Notes under the pieces: generated by a model
What the model was told of the DNA's origin: nothing
Databases searched by the model: none
The model's input: only the letters and a program-made list of their open reading frames with translations
Shown here: positions 26,552-35,317 of the stretch, in pieces
Layout of the letters: each line of letters starts with the position of its first letter
Position numbering within the stretch: position 1 is the first letter of the stretch
Translations under genes and position numbers: made by a program
Origin: CAXMST01 sp963790085
Lineage (GTDB): Bacteria; Actinomycetota; Thermoleophilia; Solirubrobacterales; 70-9
DNA length: 64,000 nucleotides
Assembly (NCBI GenBank): GCA_963790085.1
Contig: CAWBNH010000006.1
Coordinates: 372,001 to 436,000 of the forward strand
Reading direction: 5' to 3'

Positions 26552-27093
26552 CCCTCGCGGGAGATGGTGAACCCGCGGCCGGTCTCCACGTCCCGGCAGC
26601 CGATGCCCGAGCGGCTGCTCTCGCAGCGCAGCAGGCCGGCGGCGATCGACTCGCCGTAGGGGAGCGACGCATCCGGACCCGCCGCGCCCAGCGTCGTGTC
26701 GCCGGCGCAGACCAGCTCGGCCGTGCCGCCCGCCTGCAGGGTCACACCCTGCCCGTAGTCGAGCTCGCAGTCAGCGGGGGGCTGCGGAGGCTCCCAACTC
26801 CGCTCAGCGATGTCGCATCGCACCGACAGCGGCTCGATCACGCAGCCGATGTTGCCCGTCGGCGAGGAAAAGGGGGTCGCCTCGGTCACGACCATGTCCG
26901 CACCCGGGGCGGCACCGTCGACCCCGGTAGTCGGCTCCTCGGCGCCGGTGCCGGTGGCCGTCTCGGTGACCGTGGTCGTGGCACTGCCCTCGGTCGCGGT
27001 CGCGTCGTCGTCGTCACCGCAGCCGAGCAATGCAAACGGTGCGCAGAGCAACAGCAGCGGGATCGCAAACCGTCCAGACCTGGGGCGGATCAT
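26536..27093 (-). CDS. Secreted lipoprotein with DUF6636-like domain
   Basis: 185 residues. A signal peptide ends in the lipobox LLGC (Cys25), so the mature protein is lipid-anchored. A Thr/Gly-rich linker is followed by a domain with six cysteines starting FSSPTGNIGCVIEPLSVRCDI and ending ISREGYELF, a pattern I associate with DUF6636. It lies downstream of dipZ, which may help form its disulfides. Function unknown. Confidence 0.75.
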   Translation of the reverse strand: MIRPRSGRFAIPLLLLCAPFALLGCGDDDDATATEGSATTTVTETATGTGAEEPTTGVDGAAPGADMVVTEATPFSSPTGNIGCVIEPLSVRCDIAERSWEPPQPPADCELDYGQGVTLQAGGTAELVCAGDTTLGAAGPDASLPYGESIAAGLLRCESSRSGIGCRDVETGRGFTISREGYELF

Positions 27094-27100
27094 CGCCGTC

Positions 27101-27106
27101 AGCGTA
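27101..27106 (-). promoter_or_regulatory. Leaderless -10 hexamer for the lipoprotein gene
   Basis: TACGCT on the minus strand, 7 bases before ATG 27093, in the 27-base gap after dipZ. The lipoprotein therefore has its own promoter. Confidence 0.5.
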
Positions 27107-27120
27107 GCGGGCAGGGGCCC

Positions 27121-28872
27121 TCAGCCAAAGGTGAAGGCGTAGCCGGAGACGCCGCGACCAAACTCGAGGCTGAGGACGTGCTCCTCGGCCCTGCCGGTGT
27201 CGATCAGCCGGTAGAGGCGCTGCTCGTCGACCTCCACCCTGCCGTCCTCGACGTCCTCGCCGGCGAGGCGATCGGGCAGCGGCTTGCCGTCGAGCAGGAC
27301 CTCTACCTCGCCCGGCCCGCCCGGCGAGCCGAGCACCAGGAACACTCGGCGCGCGCGGTAGTGCCCATCGATTCGGGCGCGGTCGAGCCCGGTCGCATCC
27401 TCGGTCGAGATCCGCCAGCGGCCCTGGTAGGCAAACGCATTCGGCGGCAGCTGACCGACGATCCGATCGCCGATCCTGCCGAAGTCGGTGATACCCGTCG
27501 GGAAGCGGCCGTTGACGAAGCCCTGGGCGCGGGCGGCCCCGAGATACGTCTCCGGGGTCCCGAGGCCGGGCGCCGCCCGCTCCGCCCGAGCGTCGGTGAG
27601 ATCGCCGAGGTCGCCACCACGGTCGCCGGCCTCGGCCAGCAGGGCGCGGATCGCCCGCTCCGTCGTCCCGTACTCGCCCTCACCGAAGTGGGCATAGCGG
27701 ATCTCGCCGTCGGCGTCGATCAGATACTTCGCGGGCCAGAACTGGTTTCCGAAGGCGTCCCAGGTCCCGAGCTGGTTGTCCTGCACGACCGGGTAGCGCA
27801 GCCCGTTCTGCTCGATCGAGTCGCTGACGTTGTCGGCCTCGCGCTCGAACGGGAACTCCGGGCTGTGCACACCGACGATCACCAGGCCGTCGTCGCGGTA
27901 CTTCTCGTCCCACGCCTTCAGGTAGGGGAGCGTGCGGATGCAGTTGATGCAGGTATAGGTCCAGAAGTCGATCAGGACGACCTTGCCCTCGGAGCTCAGC
28001 CGCTCGATCGAAAGCGGCTCGCCGTCTGTGTTGAACCACTCGCCCGTATCGACGAAGTCCGGCGCCCGGCCGAGGTCGGGGAGCTCGTCCCCTGACTTGA
28101 TCTGCTCGACCCCCGCCTCGACGGCGCCGCCGTGGGCCGAGAGCAGCCGCAGTTGCGAGGCGACCGCGTCGCTCTCCTCGATCCGCGCGCTCGCGCTGGT
28201 CAGGAACCCCGGGAGATCGTCGGCGATCGAGTTCTGAAAGCGGGTATCGAGATCGACCGCCATCAACGCGGCGACGGCCACCATCAGGGCGCCGATCCCC
28301 ATCTGCACGCGGCCTCCGATCGGTTTCAGCCGATCGGACAGCCGGCGACCGCCGACCATCAGCGCGTAGAGCACCACTGCCGAGCCCAGCGCGTAGGCGA
28401 GCGCGACCGCCAGTCGGCCGACGGTGAAGTCCTGCGCGGCCGAGACCGTGATCACGCCGGCGAGGATCGGCCCGGCGCAGGGAAAGTAAGCGAGCCCGAG
28501 GCCGCCGCCGAGAAGCAGGCCGGAGCCGAAGCCCTCGCCCCTGCTCATCCGCGGCGCGCCGACGAGGCGCGAGATCGCCGCCTCGATCCGGTCGGATACG
28601 GGCGGGATCAGCAGCGCGATTCCGAAACCGGCGAGGACGACGATCGCGATCGTGCGCTGGATGTCGTTGGGCAGCCCAAGCGCATCGATCACGTAGACGA
28701 GCGCCACCGCGGCGAACGTGAACGAGAGCACCAGTCCGGCGACCACCCCCAGCGGCCGACGCCGGCCGCCGGTCACGCCGGCCCCGAGGACCGCGGGCAG
28801 AATCGGCAGCACGCATGGCGAGAGAGCCGTGGCCGCGCCCGCCAAGAGCGCGAAGAGCATCAGCAGCAGCAT
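27121..28872 (-). CDS. dipZ: Cytochrome c biogenesis / thiol-redox protein DipZ
   Basis: 583 residues in the DipZ order. Residues 1-240 are a CcdA-like membrane domain (LSPCVLPILPAVLGAG and YFPCAGPILAGV each carry a redox Cys). Residues 270-430 are a TlpA-type thioredoxin domain with CINC (TYTCINCIRTLPYLKAW). The last 140 residues form a beta-rich domain found in mycobacterial DipZ. It carries reductant from cytoplasmic thioredoxin to extracytoplasmic proteins. Confidence 0.93.
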   Translation of the reverse strand: MLLLMLFALLAGAATALSPCVLPILPAVLGAGVTGGRRRPLGVVAGLVLSFTFAAVALVYVIDALGLPNDIQRTIAIVVLAGFGIALLIPPVSDRIEAAISRLVGAPRMSRGEGFGSGLLLGGGLGLAYFPCAGPILAGVITVSAAQDFTVGRLAVALAYALGSAVVLYALMVGGRRLSDRLKPIGGRVQMGIGALMVAVAALMAVDLDTRFQNSIADDLPGFLTSASARIEESDAVASQLRLLSAHGGAVEAGVEQIKSGDELPDLGRAPDFVDTGEWFNTDGEPLSIERLSSEGKVVLIDFWTYTCINCIRTLPYLKAWDEKYRDDGLVIVGVHSPEFPFEREADNVSDSIEQNGLRYPVVQDNQLGTWDAFGNQFWPAKYLIDADGEIRYAHFGEGEYGTTERAIRALLAEAGDRGGDLGDLTDARAERAAPGLGTPETYLGAARAQGFVNGRFPTGITDFGRIGDRIVGQLPPNAFAYQGRWRISTEDATGLDRARIDGHYRARRVFLVLGSPGGPGEVEVLLDGKPLPDRLAGEDVEDGRVEVDEQRLYRLIDTGRAEEHVLSLEFGRGVSGYAFTFG

Positions 28873-28951
28873 CCGCGTCGGATCCTGGTCAGGGGCGGTT
28901 AACGACGGCTAAACGGGGCTGCGCGTCGGCAGGGGTCAGAATGTCGGGCCG

Positions 28952-30301
28952 ATGGACTACGACGCGGATGTGGTGATCGTCGGCGCCGGGCTGGCCGGGC
29001 TCTTGGCCGCGCGTCGCCTGCGCGAGCGCGGGCGGTCGGTCGTCGTGCTCGAGGCGCGGCCGAGAGTCGGGGGGCGGATGCTGAACGCAACCGTCACCGA
29101 CGGCGCGATCGTCGAGGTCGGCGGCCAGTGGGTCGGTCCCACTCAGGATCGGGTGCTTGCGCTCGCCGACGAGCTCGGCGTCGAGACCTTCCGGACGTTC
29201 GACGAGGGCAAGAGCGTGCTCGAGCTCGGGGGACGGCTGAGGCGCTACTCGGGCACGATCCCCCGCGTCGGACCGCTCGTCCTGGCGGACATCGCGAGAG
29301 CCCGGCGCCGGCTGCGGAAGCTCGCCGCGAAGATCGATACCGAGGCCCCGTGGCAGAGCGCCGATGCAGCGATGCTCGACGGTCGCACCCTGCAGAGCTG
29401 GCTCGACGGCGAGATGCGAACCCGCCCGGCGCGGGCGATGATGCGGATCGCCGGACGCACCGTCTGGGGCGCAGAGCCGGAGGAGATGTCCCTGCTGCAC
29501 GCGCTGTTCTACATGCGCGGCGCGGGCGGCCTCGACCCGCTGCTCGATGTCGAGGGAGGCGCGCAGGAGTCACGGATCGTCGGCGGATCGCAGATCCTCG
29601 CCGAGCGGACCGCCGCCGATCTCGGCCCGGCTCTGCGGCTCGGCTCACCGGTGACGGCGATCAGCTCCGAGCCGGACGGCGTTCGCGCGGAGGCGGGCAG
29701 GAGCTTTCGCGGTCGCCGGGCGATCGTCGCGGTGCCGCTGCCGCTGCGCAGCCGGATCGCGTTCGCGCCGCCGCTCCCGGATCAGCACGGCGATCTCAGC
29801 CGCATCGCCCGCTTCGGCAGACTGATCAAGTGCGTGGCCGTCTACGACGAGCCGTTCTGGCGCCGGAAAGGGCTCTCGGGCGAGGCCCTGAGCGACATCG
29901 GCCCGGCGACGCTGAGCTTTGACAACTCGCCCCCGCGGGGCCGGCCGGGGATCCTGCTCGGGTTCGTCGGCGGCGAAGACACCGTCGCTCACACCGAGCT
30001 CGGCCCGGCGGAGCGCCGGGCAGCGGTGCTCGAGGGCTTCGCCCGGCTGTTCGGAGACGCGGCGCTCGACCCGAGGCTCTACCGCGAGCAGGACTGGGCG
30101 GCCGAGGGCTGGAGCGGCGGCGGGCCGACCTTCGTGATGCCGCCCGGCGCCTGGACGACTGCCGGCGCCGCACTGCGGGAGCCACATGGAAACGTGCACT
30201 GGGCGGGCTCGGAGACGGCGACTCGCTGGGCCGGATTCATGGACGGTGCCGTGCGCTCCGGGGAGCGGGCCGCCGCGGAGGTCGACTCGGAGCTCGGCTG
30301 A
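28952..30301 (+). CDS. Flavin amine oxidase family FAD-dependent oxidoreductase
   Basis: 449 residues. The N-terminal VVIVGAGLAGLLAARRLRERG and the GG-motif VVVLEARPRVGGRM mark the amine oxidase/phytoene desaturase fold, and a late NVHWAGSETATRWAGFMDGAVRSGERAA is the C-terminal FAD contact. The length and aromatic-rich end match monoamine oxidase-like enzymes. Substrate unknown. Divergent from dipZ with 79 bases between starts. Confidence 0.9.
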   Translation: MDYDADVVIVGAGLAGLLAARRLRERGRSVVVLEARPRVGGRMLNATVTDGAIVEVGGQWVGPTQDRVLALADELGVETFRTFDEGKSVLELGGRLRRYSGTIPRVGPLVLADIARARRRLRKLAAKIDTEAPWQSADAAMLDGRTLQSWLDGEMRTRPARAMMRIAGRTVWGAEPEEMSLLHALFYMRGAGGLDPLLDVEGGAQESRIVGGSQILAERTAADLGPALRLGSPVTAISSEPDGVRAEAGRSFRGRRAIVAVPLPLRSRIAFAPPLPDQHGDLSRIARFGRLIKCVAVYDEPFWRRKGLSGEALSDIGPATLSFDNSPPRGRPGILLGFVGGEDTVAHTELGPAERRAAVLEGFARLFGDAALDPRLYREQDWAAEGWSGGGPTFVMPPGAWTTAGAALREPHGNVHWAGSETATRWAGFMDGAVRSGERAAAEVDSELG

Positions 30302-30346
30302 CCGCCCTGGCGCGGCCGCGCGAGCCGGCCGCCGGCCGCTGCCTCC

Positions 30347-30352
30347 TATAGT
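30347..30352 (+). promoter_or_regulatory. Leaderless -10 hexamer for the LON-domain gene
   Basis: TATAGT, 7 bases before ATG 30360. The intervening CGGGAGG abuts the ATG with no spacer, so it cannot act as a normal ribosome site. Confidence 0.55.
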
Positions 30353-30359
30353 CGGGAGG

Positions 30360-30968
30360 ATGGAAAGGCCGAGAACCGAGATCCCGCTGTTCGAGCTGCC
30401 GCTCGTCGCCGTGCCCGGCGAGCGGGTTCCGCTGCACATCTTCGAGGAGCGTTACAGGAGGATGTTCGCGGACTGCCGAGACGACGGCTCACCGCTGGCG
30501 ATCCTGCTGCGCACCGACGGGGGGACCAGCTCGATCGGCTGCGCCGTCGAGCTGACTGAGATCCTCGAGGAGTTCGACGACGGGCGACTCAACGTGATCG
30601 TCACCGGTCGCCACCGGATCCGCATCGTCGATCGCCGCGAGGGCGAGGACTACCCGCTGGCGACGGTCGAGCAGCTGCCCGAGGGCGACGGAGGCGCGGC
30701 GGATCCTGGGCCCGCCCTCGCCGCCTTCGAGCGCCTGCTGGCGGCGGCCGGCTCCACGTCCGAGCCGGCCCCGACGATGCGCTCGGCTTTCGAGATCGCG
30801 GCCCGCGTCGAGCTGCCCGTCGCCACCAAGCAGGCCCTGCTCGAGTGCGATTCCGAGGCGATCCGCCTCGAGACCCTGCGCGAGACCCTCGACGCCCTGG
30901 TCGAAGGGGCCGAGCGCTCACGCCAGGTCGCCGAGCGGGCCGCGGGCAACGGCCACGCCCCGATCTAG
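30360..30968 (+). CDS. LON peptidase substrate-binding (N-terminal) domain protein
   Basis: 202 residues. IPLFELPLVAVPGERVPLHIFEERYRRM is the hallmark start of the Lon N-domain (PUA-like); there is no AAA or protease domain. The middle has the usual DGRLNVIVTGRHRIRI strand pattern. Stand-alone Lon N-domain proteins are widespread and mostly uncharacterised; a substrate-recognition role is assumed. An in-frame extension upstream runs into the preceding gene and is not used. Confidence 0.88.
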   Translation: MERPRTEIPLFELPLVAVPGERVPLHIFEERYRRMFADCRDDGSPLAILLRTDGGTSSIGCAVELTEILEEFDDGRLNVIVTGRHRIRIVDRREGEDYPLATVEQLPEGDGGAADPGPALAAFERLLAAAGSTSEPAPTMRSAFEIAARVELPVATKQALLECDSEAIRLETLRETLDALVEGAERSRQVAERAAGNGHAPI

Positions 30969-30975
30969 GCTCCTC

Positions 30976-31001
30976 GACCGGGCAGCCCCCGCAGCCCGGT
31001 C
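30976..31001. terminator. Hairpin between convergent genes
   Basis: GACCGGGC and GCCCGGTC form an 8-bp perfect stem with a 10-base loop between the LON-domain and gamma-glutamyltransferase genes. It overlaps the stop codon of the latter and could end transcription from both sides. No T-tract follows. Confidence 0.4.
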
Positions 31002-32553
31002 AGGTCACCGCCACGGCGCCGCCGCGACGCGGGTCGCCGCCACCCTGGAGGCGACCGTCCTCCGGATCGCGGACCACCGCGTTGACGCCGCCGAAGAACA
31101 GGTTCGGGGAGCGCCAGCGGACGACCTCGTAGCCGCGCTCGGAGACGGAGCGCAGCTGATCCTCGCCGAGCCCCGGCTCGGCGTGCACGACGCCGTCCTC
31201 GAGGTGCGCGCGTGGTGCGCTCACGGCCTCCGGCGCCGACATCCCCTCGGAAACGGTCCTGAGAATCGCCTGCAGGATCGCCGAACGGATCCGGTTGGAG
31301 CCGGCGCTTCCCAACCCCGCCTCGAGCTCACCGTCGCGGAGCACGACCGTCGGCGACATCATCGACGGCATCCGCTGACCCGGCCTGGTCAGGTTGAACC
31401 CGAACGGGTTCAGGTCCTGCTCTCCGAGCATGTTGTTGACGTGCACTCCGGTCCCGGGGACGAGCAGGCCCGAGCCGGTGCCGTTCGAGCAGGTGACGCT
31501 CGCGCAGCGGCCGTCGGCATCGACGGCGGTCAGATGGGTCGTCGACCCGAGCGCGTCGCCGGGATGCTGCCCGGCGGCGGCGGGCCGGATCGCGCTCCGG
31601 CAGCGGCGCTCGGCGGCGGCCAGTCGCGACTCGTCCAGGAACCTGGCGACGAAGCCTTCGTCCTGGAGGCCGGCCAGAAACTCCTCGGTGCGGGCCGCCT
31701 GAGCCTCCTCCATCGCGGCGACTACCGCCGCCAGGTCCGTGCGCCCGAGCCGCTCGAGCAGGGCCAGCGCGAAGCCGATCAACAGGCCGCCGGACGACGG
31801 CGGCGGGTTGGTCAGGATCTCGCGACCCTTGAAGCTGATCCTGACCGGAGCCCGGGCGATCGGCCGGTAGGCCGCCAGGTCCTTCCCCGAGAGCGCACCA
31901 CCGCGCTCCTCGACCCACTCACCGACCCGATCGGCAACCTCGCCCCGGTAGAACGGCGCGGCGCCCTCGGCGCCGAGCAGCTCGAGCGCGTCGGCCAGCT
32001 CGGCGAAGACGAAACGGTCGCCCTCGCGAAGCGCGCGGCCCCCCGGGGCGTAGATCGCCGCGCCCGCGGGCTCGAAGGTGAGCACCGGCGCGAGGATGTC
32101 CGTCAGGAACGCCTGCTGGCGATTCAGCGGTACCCCCTCGCGGGCCAGCCGGATCGCGGGCCTCACCAGCTCTGCCATCGGAATCGAGCCGAAGCGGCGG
32201 GCAGCCTCGGTCAGCCCGGCCGCCGTGCCGGGGACGGCGCAGGAGGCCGCTCCGATGTTGAACACCTGGGTCGTGCCGCCGAAGTCGATGTCGACCGGGA
32301 TCAGCTCGGCGGTGTGCTCGGCCGCTCCGAGGCCAGGCGCCGCGACGAAGAAGTCGAGGACGACCGCCTCGCGGCCGGGCTCGTGAACGAGCATGTAGCC
32401 GCCGGCCCCGAGCCCGGTCAGCGGGCTCTCCGCTGCCATCGAAGCGAGCACGCCCGCGATCGCCGCGTCAATGGCGTTGCCGCCCTCGTGCAGCGCCCAG
32501 ACGCCTGCTTCGGCAGTCGCCGGATGGCCGGCAGCGACCGCACCCCGGCTCAT
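31000..32553 (-). CDS. ggt: Gamma-glutamyltransferase
   Basis: 517 residues. It starts GHPATAEAGVWALHEGGNAIDAAIA, the family N-terminus, but without a signal peptide, so it appears cytoplasmic. The self-cleavage nucleophile is Thr338 in GSTTHLTAVD, giving large and small subunits after autoprocessing. LLGE-like and PGQRMPSMMSPT segments follow. Cleaves gamma-glutamyl amide bonds of glutathione-like or other gamma-glutamyl compounds. 5 bases downstream of ftsZ, probably co-transcribed. Confidence 0.92.
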   Translation of the reverse strand: MSRGAVAAGHPATAEAGVWALHEGGNAIDAAIAGVLASMAAESPLTGLGAGGYMLVHEPGREAVVLDFFVAAPGLGAAEHTAELIPVDIDFGGTTQVFNIGAASCAVPGTAAGLTEAARRFGSIPMAELVRPAIRLAREGVPLNRQQAFLTDILAPVLTFEPAGAAIYAPGGRALREGDRFVFAELADALELLGAEGAAPFYRGEVADRVGEWVEERGGALSGKDLAAYRPIARAPVRISFKGREILTNPPPSSGGLLIGFALALLERLGRTDLAAVVAAMEEAQAARTEEFLAGLQDEGFVARFLDESRLAAAERRCRSAIRPAAAGQHPGDALGSTTHLTAVDADGRCASVTCSNGTGSGLLVPGTGVHVNNMLGEQDLNPFGFNLTRPGQRMPSMMSPTVVLRDGELEAGLGSAGSNRIRSAILQAILRTVSEGMSAPEAVSAPRAHLEDGVVHAEPGLGEDQLRSVSERGYEVVRWRSPNLFFGGVNAVVRDPEDGRLQGGGDPRRGGAVAVT

Positions 32554-32558
32554 GGCGG

Positions 32559-34037
32559 TCAGTTCGGTATGAACTCGGGGACGTCGATGCCCAGTTCGCT
32601 GGGCTGCTTCTCGTAGCCGGGAACCCGGCGGGCGCCGGTCTGATCGCCACTGCCGCGGCGTGCCGACGGCCGGGCGGTCGAACGGTGGACCCCGGTCGAG
32701 CTGCCGTCGGCCCGCCGTCCGCGGGCGTCGAACCGGGTCGCGATCACCGTCACCCAGATCTGCTCCTCGAGCTCGTCGTCGACGTTGGCGCCGAAGATGA
32801 TGTGCGCGTCGGGGTGCGCGGCCTCCTTGATCACCGCGGCCGCCTCGCTGATCTCGACGAGCGACAGGTCCCCGCCGCCGGTGATCGAGAGCAGGATCGA
32901 GCGCGCGCCCTCGATCGAGGTCTCGAGCAGGGGCGAGGAGATCGCCCGCTCGGCCGCGTAGCCCGCCCGCGTGTCGCCGGTTCCCATGCCGATGCCCAAC
33001 AGGGCCGGCCCAGCATCACGCATCGTCGTCCGAACATCGGCGAAGTCGAGGTTTATCAGGGCCGGAAGGGTGATCAGGTCGCTGATCCCCTGGACCCCCT
33101 GACGCAGGACGTCGTCGGCAACCCGGAACGCCTCGACCATCGAGGTGTTGCGCTCGAGCACCGAGAGCAGGCGATCGTTGGGGACGACGATCAGCGTGTC
33201 GACCTCCTCGGCCAGGGACTCGACGCCCTTCTCGGCCTGCTTGGCGCGACGGGTGCCTTCGAAGGAGAACGGCCTGGTGACGATGCCGACGGTCAGCGCG
33301 CCGACGTCCCGCGCGAGCCGCGCGATCACCGGCGCCGCGCCGGTCCCGGTGCCGCCACCGGCGCCCGCGGCGACGAAGACCATGTCGGAGCCCTTCAGCA
33401 TGCGCTTGATCCGGTCCTGCTCCTCGAACGCGGCCCGATAGCCGAGCTCGGGGTCGGACCCCGAGCCGAGGCCGCGAGTCACACCGCCGCCGATGTGCAC
33501 CGTGACATCGGCGGCGCTGCTCTGCAGAGACTGAAGATCGGTGTTGATCGCCATGAATTCGACCCCGGTGACGCCCCCCTCGACCATGCGGTTGATCGCG
33601 TTGACGCCGGCGCCGCCGACACCGATCACCCGGATCACGGGGTCGTGGGCCAGGGCCGGGGCGGTCGCCGAGCTCGCCGCCGTGGGCTCGCCACGCCCGT
33701 AGGCGGGCTCGCGGTCCTCGCGCTCCTCCCCCTCGTGGCTGAAGACATCCCGAAGCCGGTCCTTCGGCCGGCGGCGCGGCGGCCCCTGGTCGGCACGGTA
33801 GGCGCTGACCTCGGCATCGGCGGGCACCGGCTCATCACGGGGTGCGGCGGTCGGCTCGCTCTCCTGCTCGGCGGCGGGGGTCGCCTCCTCGCCGGACCGG
33901 CCCGAGCCCTGCTCGCGCTCTCGGGGCGGCTGCGGGTGCGATCGGGCCTCGGGGGGATCCTCGGGGGGTTCGGTCGAACGGAAGAGGTCGGCGAGGGGGC
34001 CCTCGCGCATGCTCGCCCGCTTAGGTCGCCTGGCCAT
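32559..34037 (-). CDS. ftsZ: Cell division GTPase FtsZ with 130-residue N-terminal extension
   Basis: 492 residues, against about 350-400 usually. Residues 1-132 are charged, Pro-rich and disordered. The core follows: GVGGAGVNAINRM (139-151), tubulin signature AGAGGGTGTGAAP (224-236), T7 loop NLDFAD (329-334), and a C-terminal conserved peptide IDVPEFIPN (484-492) that binds FtsA/SepF-type partners. All catalytic motifs are intact. ATG 34037 has GGAGGAGG 9 bases upstream, inside the end of parA; the two genes overlap by 17 bases. No mur/ftsW/ftsQ genes are nearby, so it lies outside a dcw cluster. Confidence 0.95.
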   Translation of the reverse strand: MARRPKRASMREGPLADLFRSTEPPEDPPEARSHPQPPREREQGSGRSGEEATPAAEQESEPTAAPRDEPVPADAEVSAYRADQGPPRRRPKDRLRDVFSHEGEEREDREPAYGRGEPTAASSATAPALAHDPVIRVIGVGGAGVNAINRMVEGGVTGVEFMAINTDLQSLQSSAADVTVHIGGGVTRGLGSGSDPELGYRAAFEEQDRIKRMLKGSDMVFVAAGAGGGTGTGAAPVIARLARDVGALTVGIVTRPFSFEGTRRAKQAEKGVESLAEEVDTLIVVPNDRLLSVLERNTSMVEAFRVADDVLRQGVQGISDLITLPALINLDFADVRTTMRDAGPALLGIGMGTGDTRAGYAAERAISSPLLETSIEGARSILLSITGGGDLSLVEISEAAAVIKEAAHPDAHIIFGANVDDELEEQIWVTVIATRFDARGRRADGSSTGVHRSTARPSARRGSGDQTGARRVPGYEKQPSELGIDVPEFIPN

Positions 34038-35199
34038 GTGTCAGGACCTCCTCCGCAAGGTCTCGATAGTACTTGGCGGCAGTGCCGTCCGGATCGTACT
34101 TGAGTACGGAGCTGCCCTTGACAGGAGCCTCGGCGAACTTGATCGTCTTCTTGATTCGCGACCTGAACACGAGCTCACCGAAGTTCTCCTCGAGGATCTC
34201 GACCGCCTCCTTGGCGTGAACGGTGCGCGAGTCGAGCATCGTCGGCAGGATGCCCTCGATCTCGACGTCGGGGTTGAGGTTCTCGCGAATCATCTCGAGC
34301 GTGTTCTGAAGCTGAACCAGGCCGCGCATCGACAGATACTCGCACTGGACGGGGACGATCACCTTGTCGGCGGCGGTCAGGGCGTTGATCGTCAGCAGCC
34401 CAAGGCTCGGCGGCGTGTCGATGCAGACGAAGTCGTAGGTGTCGGCAACCTCGTTCAGCGCCTTCTGCAGGGCTCGCTCCCGCCCGATCTGGGTGCTCAT
34501 CGCGATCTCGGCGCCGGCGAGATCGATCGACGAGACGGCGATGTCGATCTCGGCGTGCTGGATGATCTCGCTGATCGGCAGCCGACCGGTGAGCACGTCG
34601 TACATTGACTTCTCGACCTCGTCGGGATCGATTCCCTGGCTCATCGTCAGGTTTCCCTGCGGATCGAGATCGATGCAGAGCACGTTGTGCCCGGACTCGG
34701 ACAGCGCGACGGCGAGGTTCAACGTCGTCGTCGTCTTCGCGACGCCGCCCTTCTGGTTCGCGAAGGCATAGACCTTCATCCGCCGGTCGGTGCGCTGAAC
34801 GACCGACTCGGGCTGATAGGGGTGCCGCTTCGGCGTCGGCGCGATCAGCTCGTCGGCCGAGACGCGCTCCGGCTCTTGCTCCGCTCCCGTTGCCCGTTCC
34901 GGGGCGTTGTTGGTTGAAGCACTCATGGCTCGTCGCAGTTCCTCCTTCTCGATGCCGGCCGTATCTCGTCCGGCCCTGTCAGCCCCTTCGTCGTCACCCT
35001 CGTCCACGGTGGCCCTGATGACGACGGGCTCCTCGGCCTCCGGCTCGGGCGGGACGATCTCGTCCCGCTCCCGCTCGACGCTCATCGGCTCGGTCGGTGT
35101 CTCGTCCGTCGGACCGTCCTTCTCGTCGAGGCCCCGGACTCGCGGATCGCCCTCCGCCGGGTCCCTTTCAGTTGACTGCTTCCTCTTGAACAAGCCCAT
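34021..35199 (-). CDS. parA: ParA/Soj family ATPase with acidic N-terminal extension
   Basis: 392 residues from ATG 35199. Residues 1-140 are an acidic, disordered extension beginning MGLFKRK. The ParA core begins at Met141: MKVYAFANQKGGVAKTTTT (deviant Walker A), LCIDLDPQGNLTMSQG and CIDTPPSLGLLTINAL. Alternative starts exist at 34926 (AAGGAGG 14 bases upstream) and 34779, but third-base GC stays high through the extension. Chromosome-partition ATPases normally pair with ParB; here no parB is present and the 3' partner is ftsZ. Confidence 0.9.
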   Translation of the reverse strand: MGLFKRKQSTERDPAEGDPRVRGLDEKDGPTDETPTEPMSVERERDEIVPPEPEAEEPVVIRATVDEGDDEGADRAGRDTAGIEKEELRRAMSASTNNAPERATGAEQEPERVSADELIAPTPKRHPYQPESVVQRTDRRMKVYAFANQKGGVAKTTTTLNLAVALSESGHNVLCIDLDPQGNLTMSQGIDPDEVEKSMYDVLTGRLPISEIIQHAEIDIAVSSIDLAGAEIAMSTQIGRERALQKALNEVADTYDFVCIDTPPSLGLLTINALTAADKVIVPVQCEYLSMRGLVQLQNTLEMIRENLNPDVEIEGILPTMLDSRTVHAKEAVEILEENFGELVFRSRIKKTIKFAEAPVKGSSVLKYDPDGTAAKYYRDLAEEVLTHGQAT

Positions 35200-35317
35200 C
35201 TCGTCGGCACTTTTCGCGCAGCGCAGCTCGTTTCCTCCCCGCCCGATCCCAACTCCACAGCGTGCAGGGCACCACCCGCCCGGTCGCGGCGTCCGGCGAT
35301 TGCCAGAATGCCCGACC

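Noticed and set aside
32685..34103. 472-residue open frame on the plus strand
   Set aside because: Antisense to ftsZ, whose motifs are intact.
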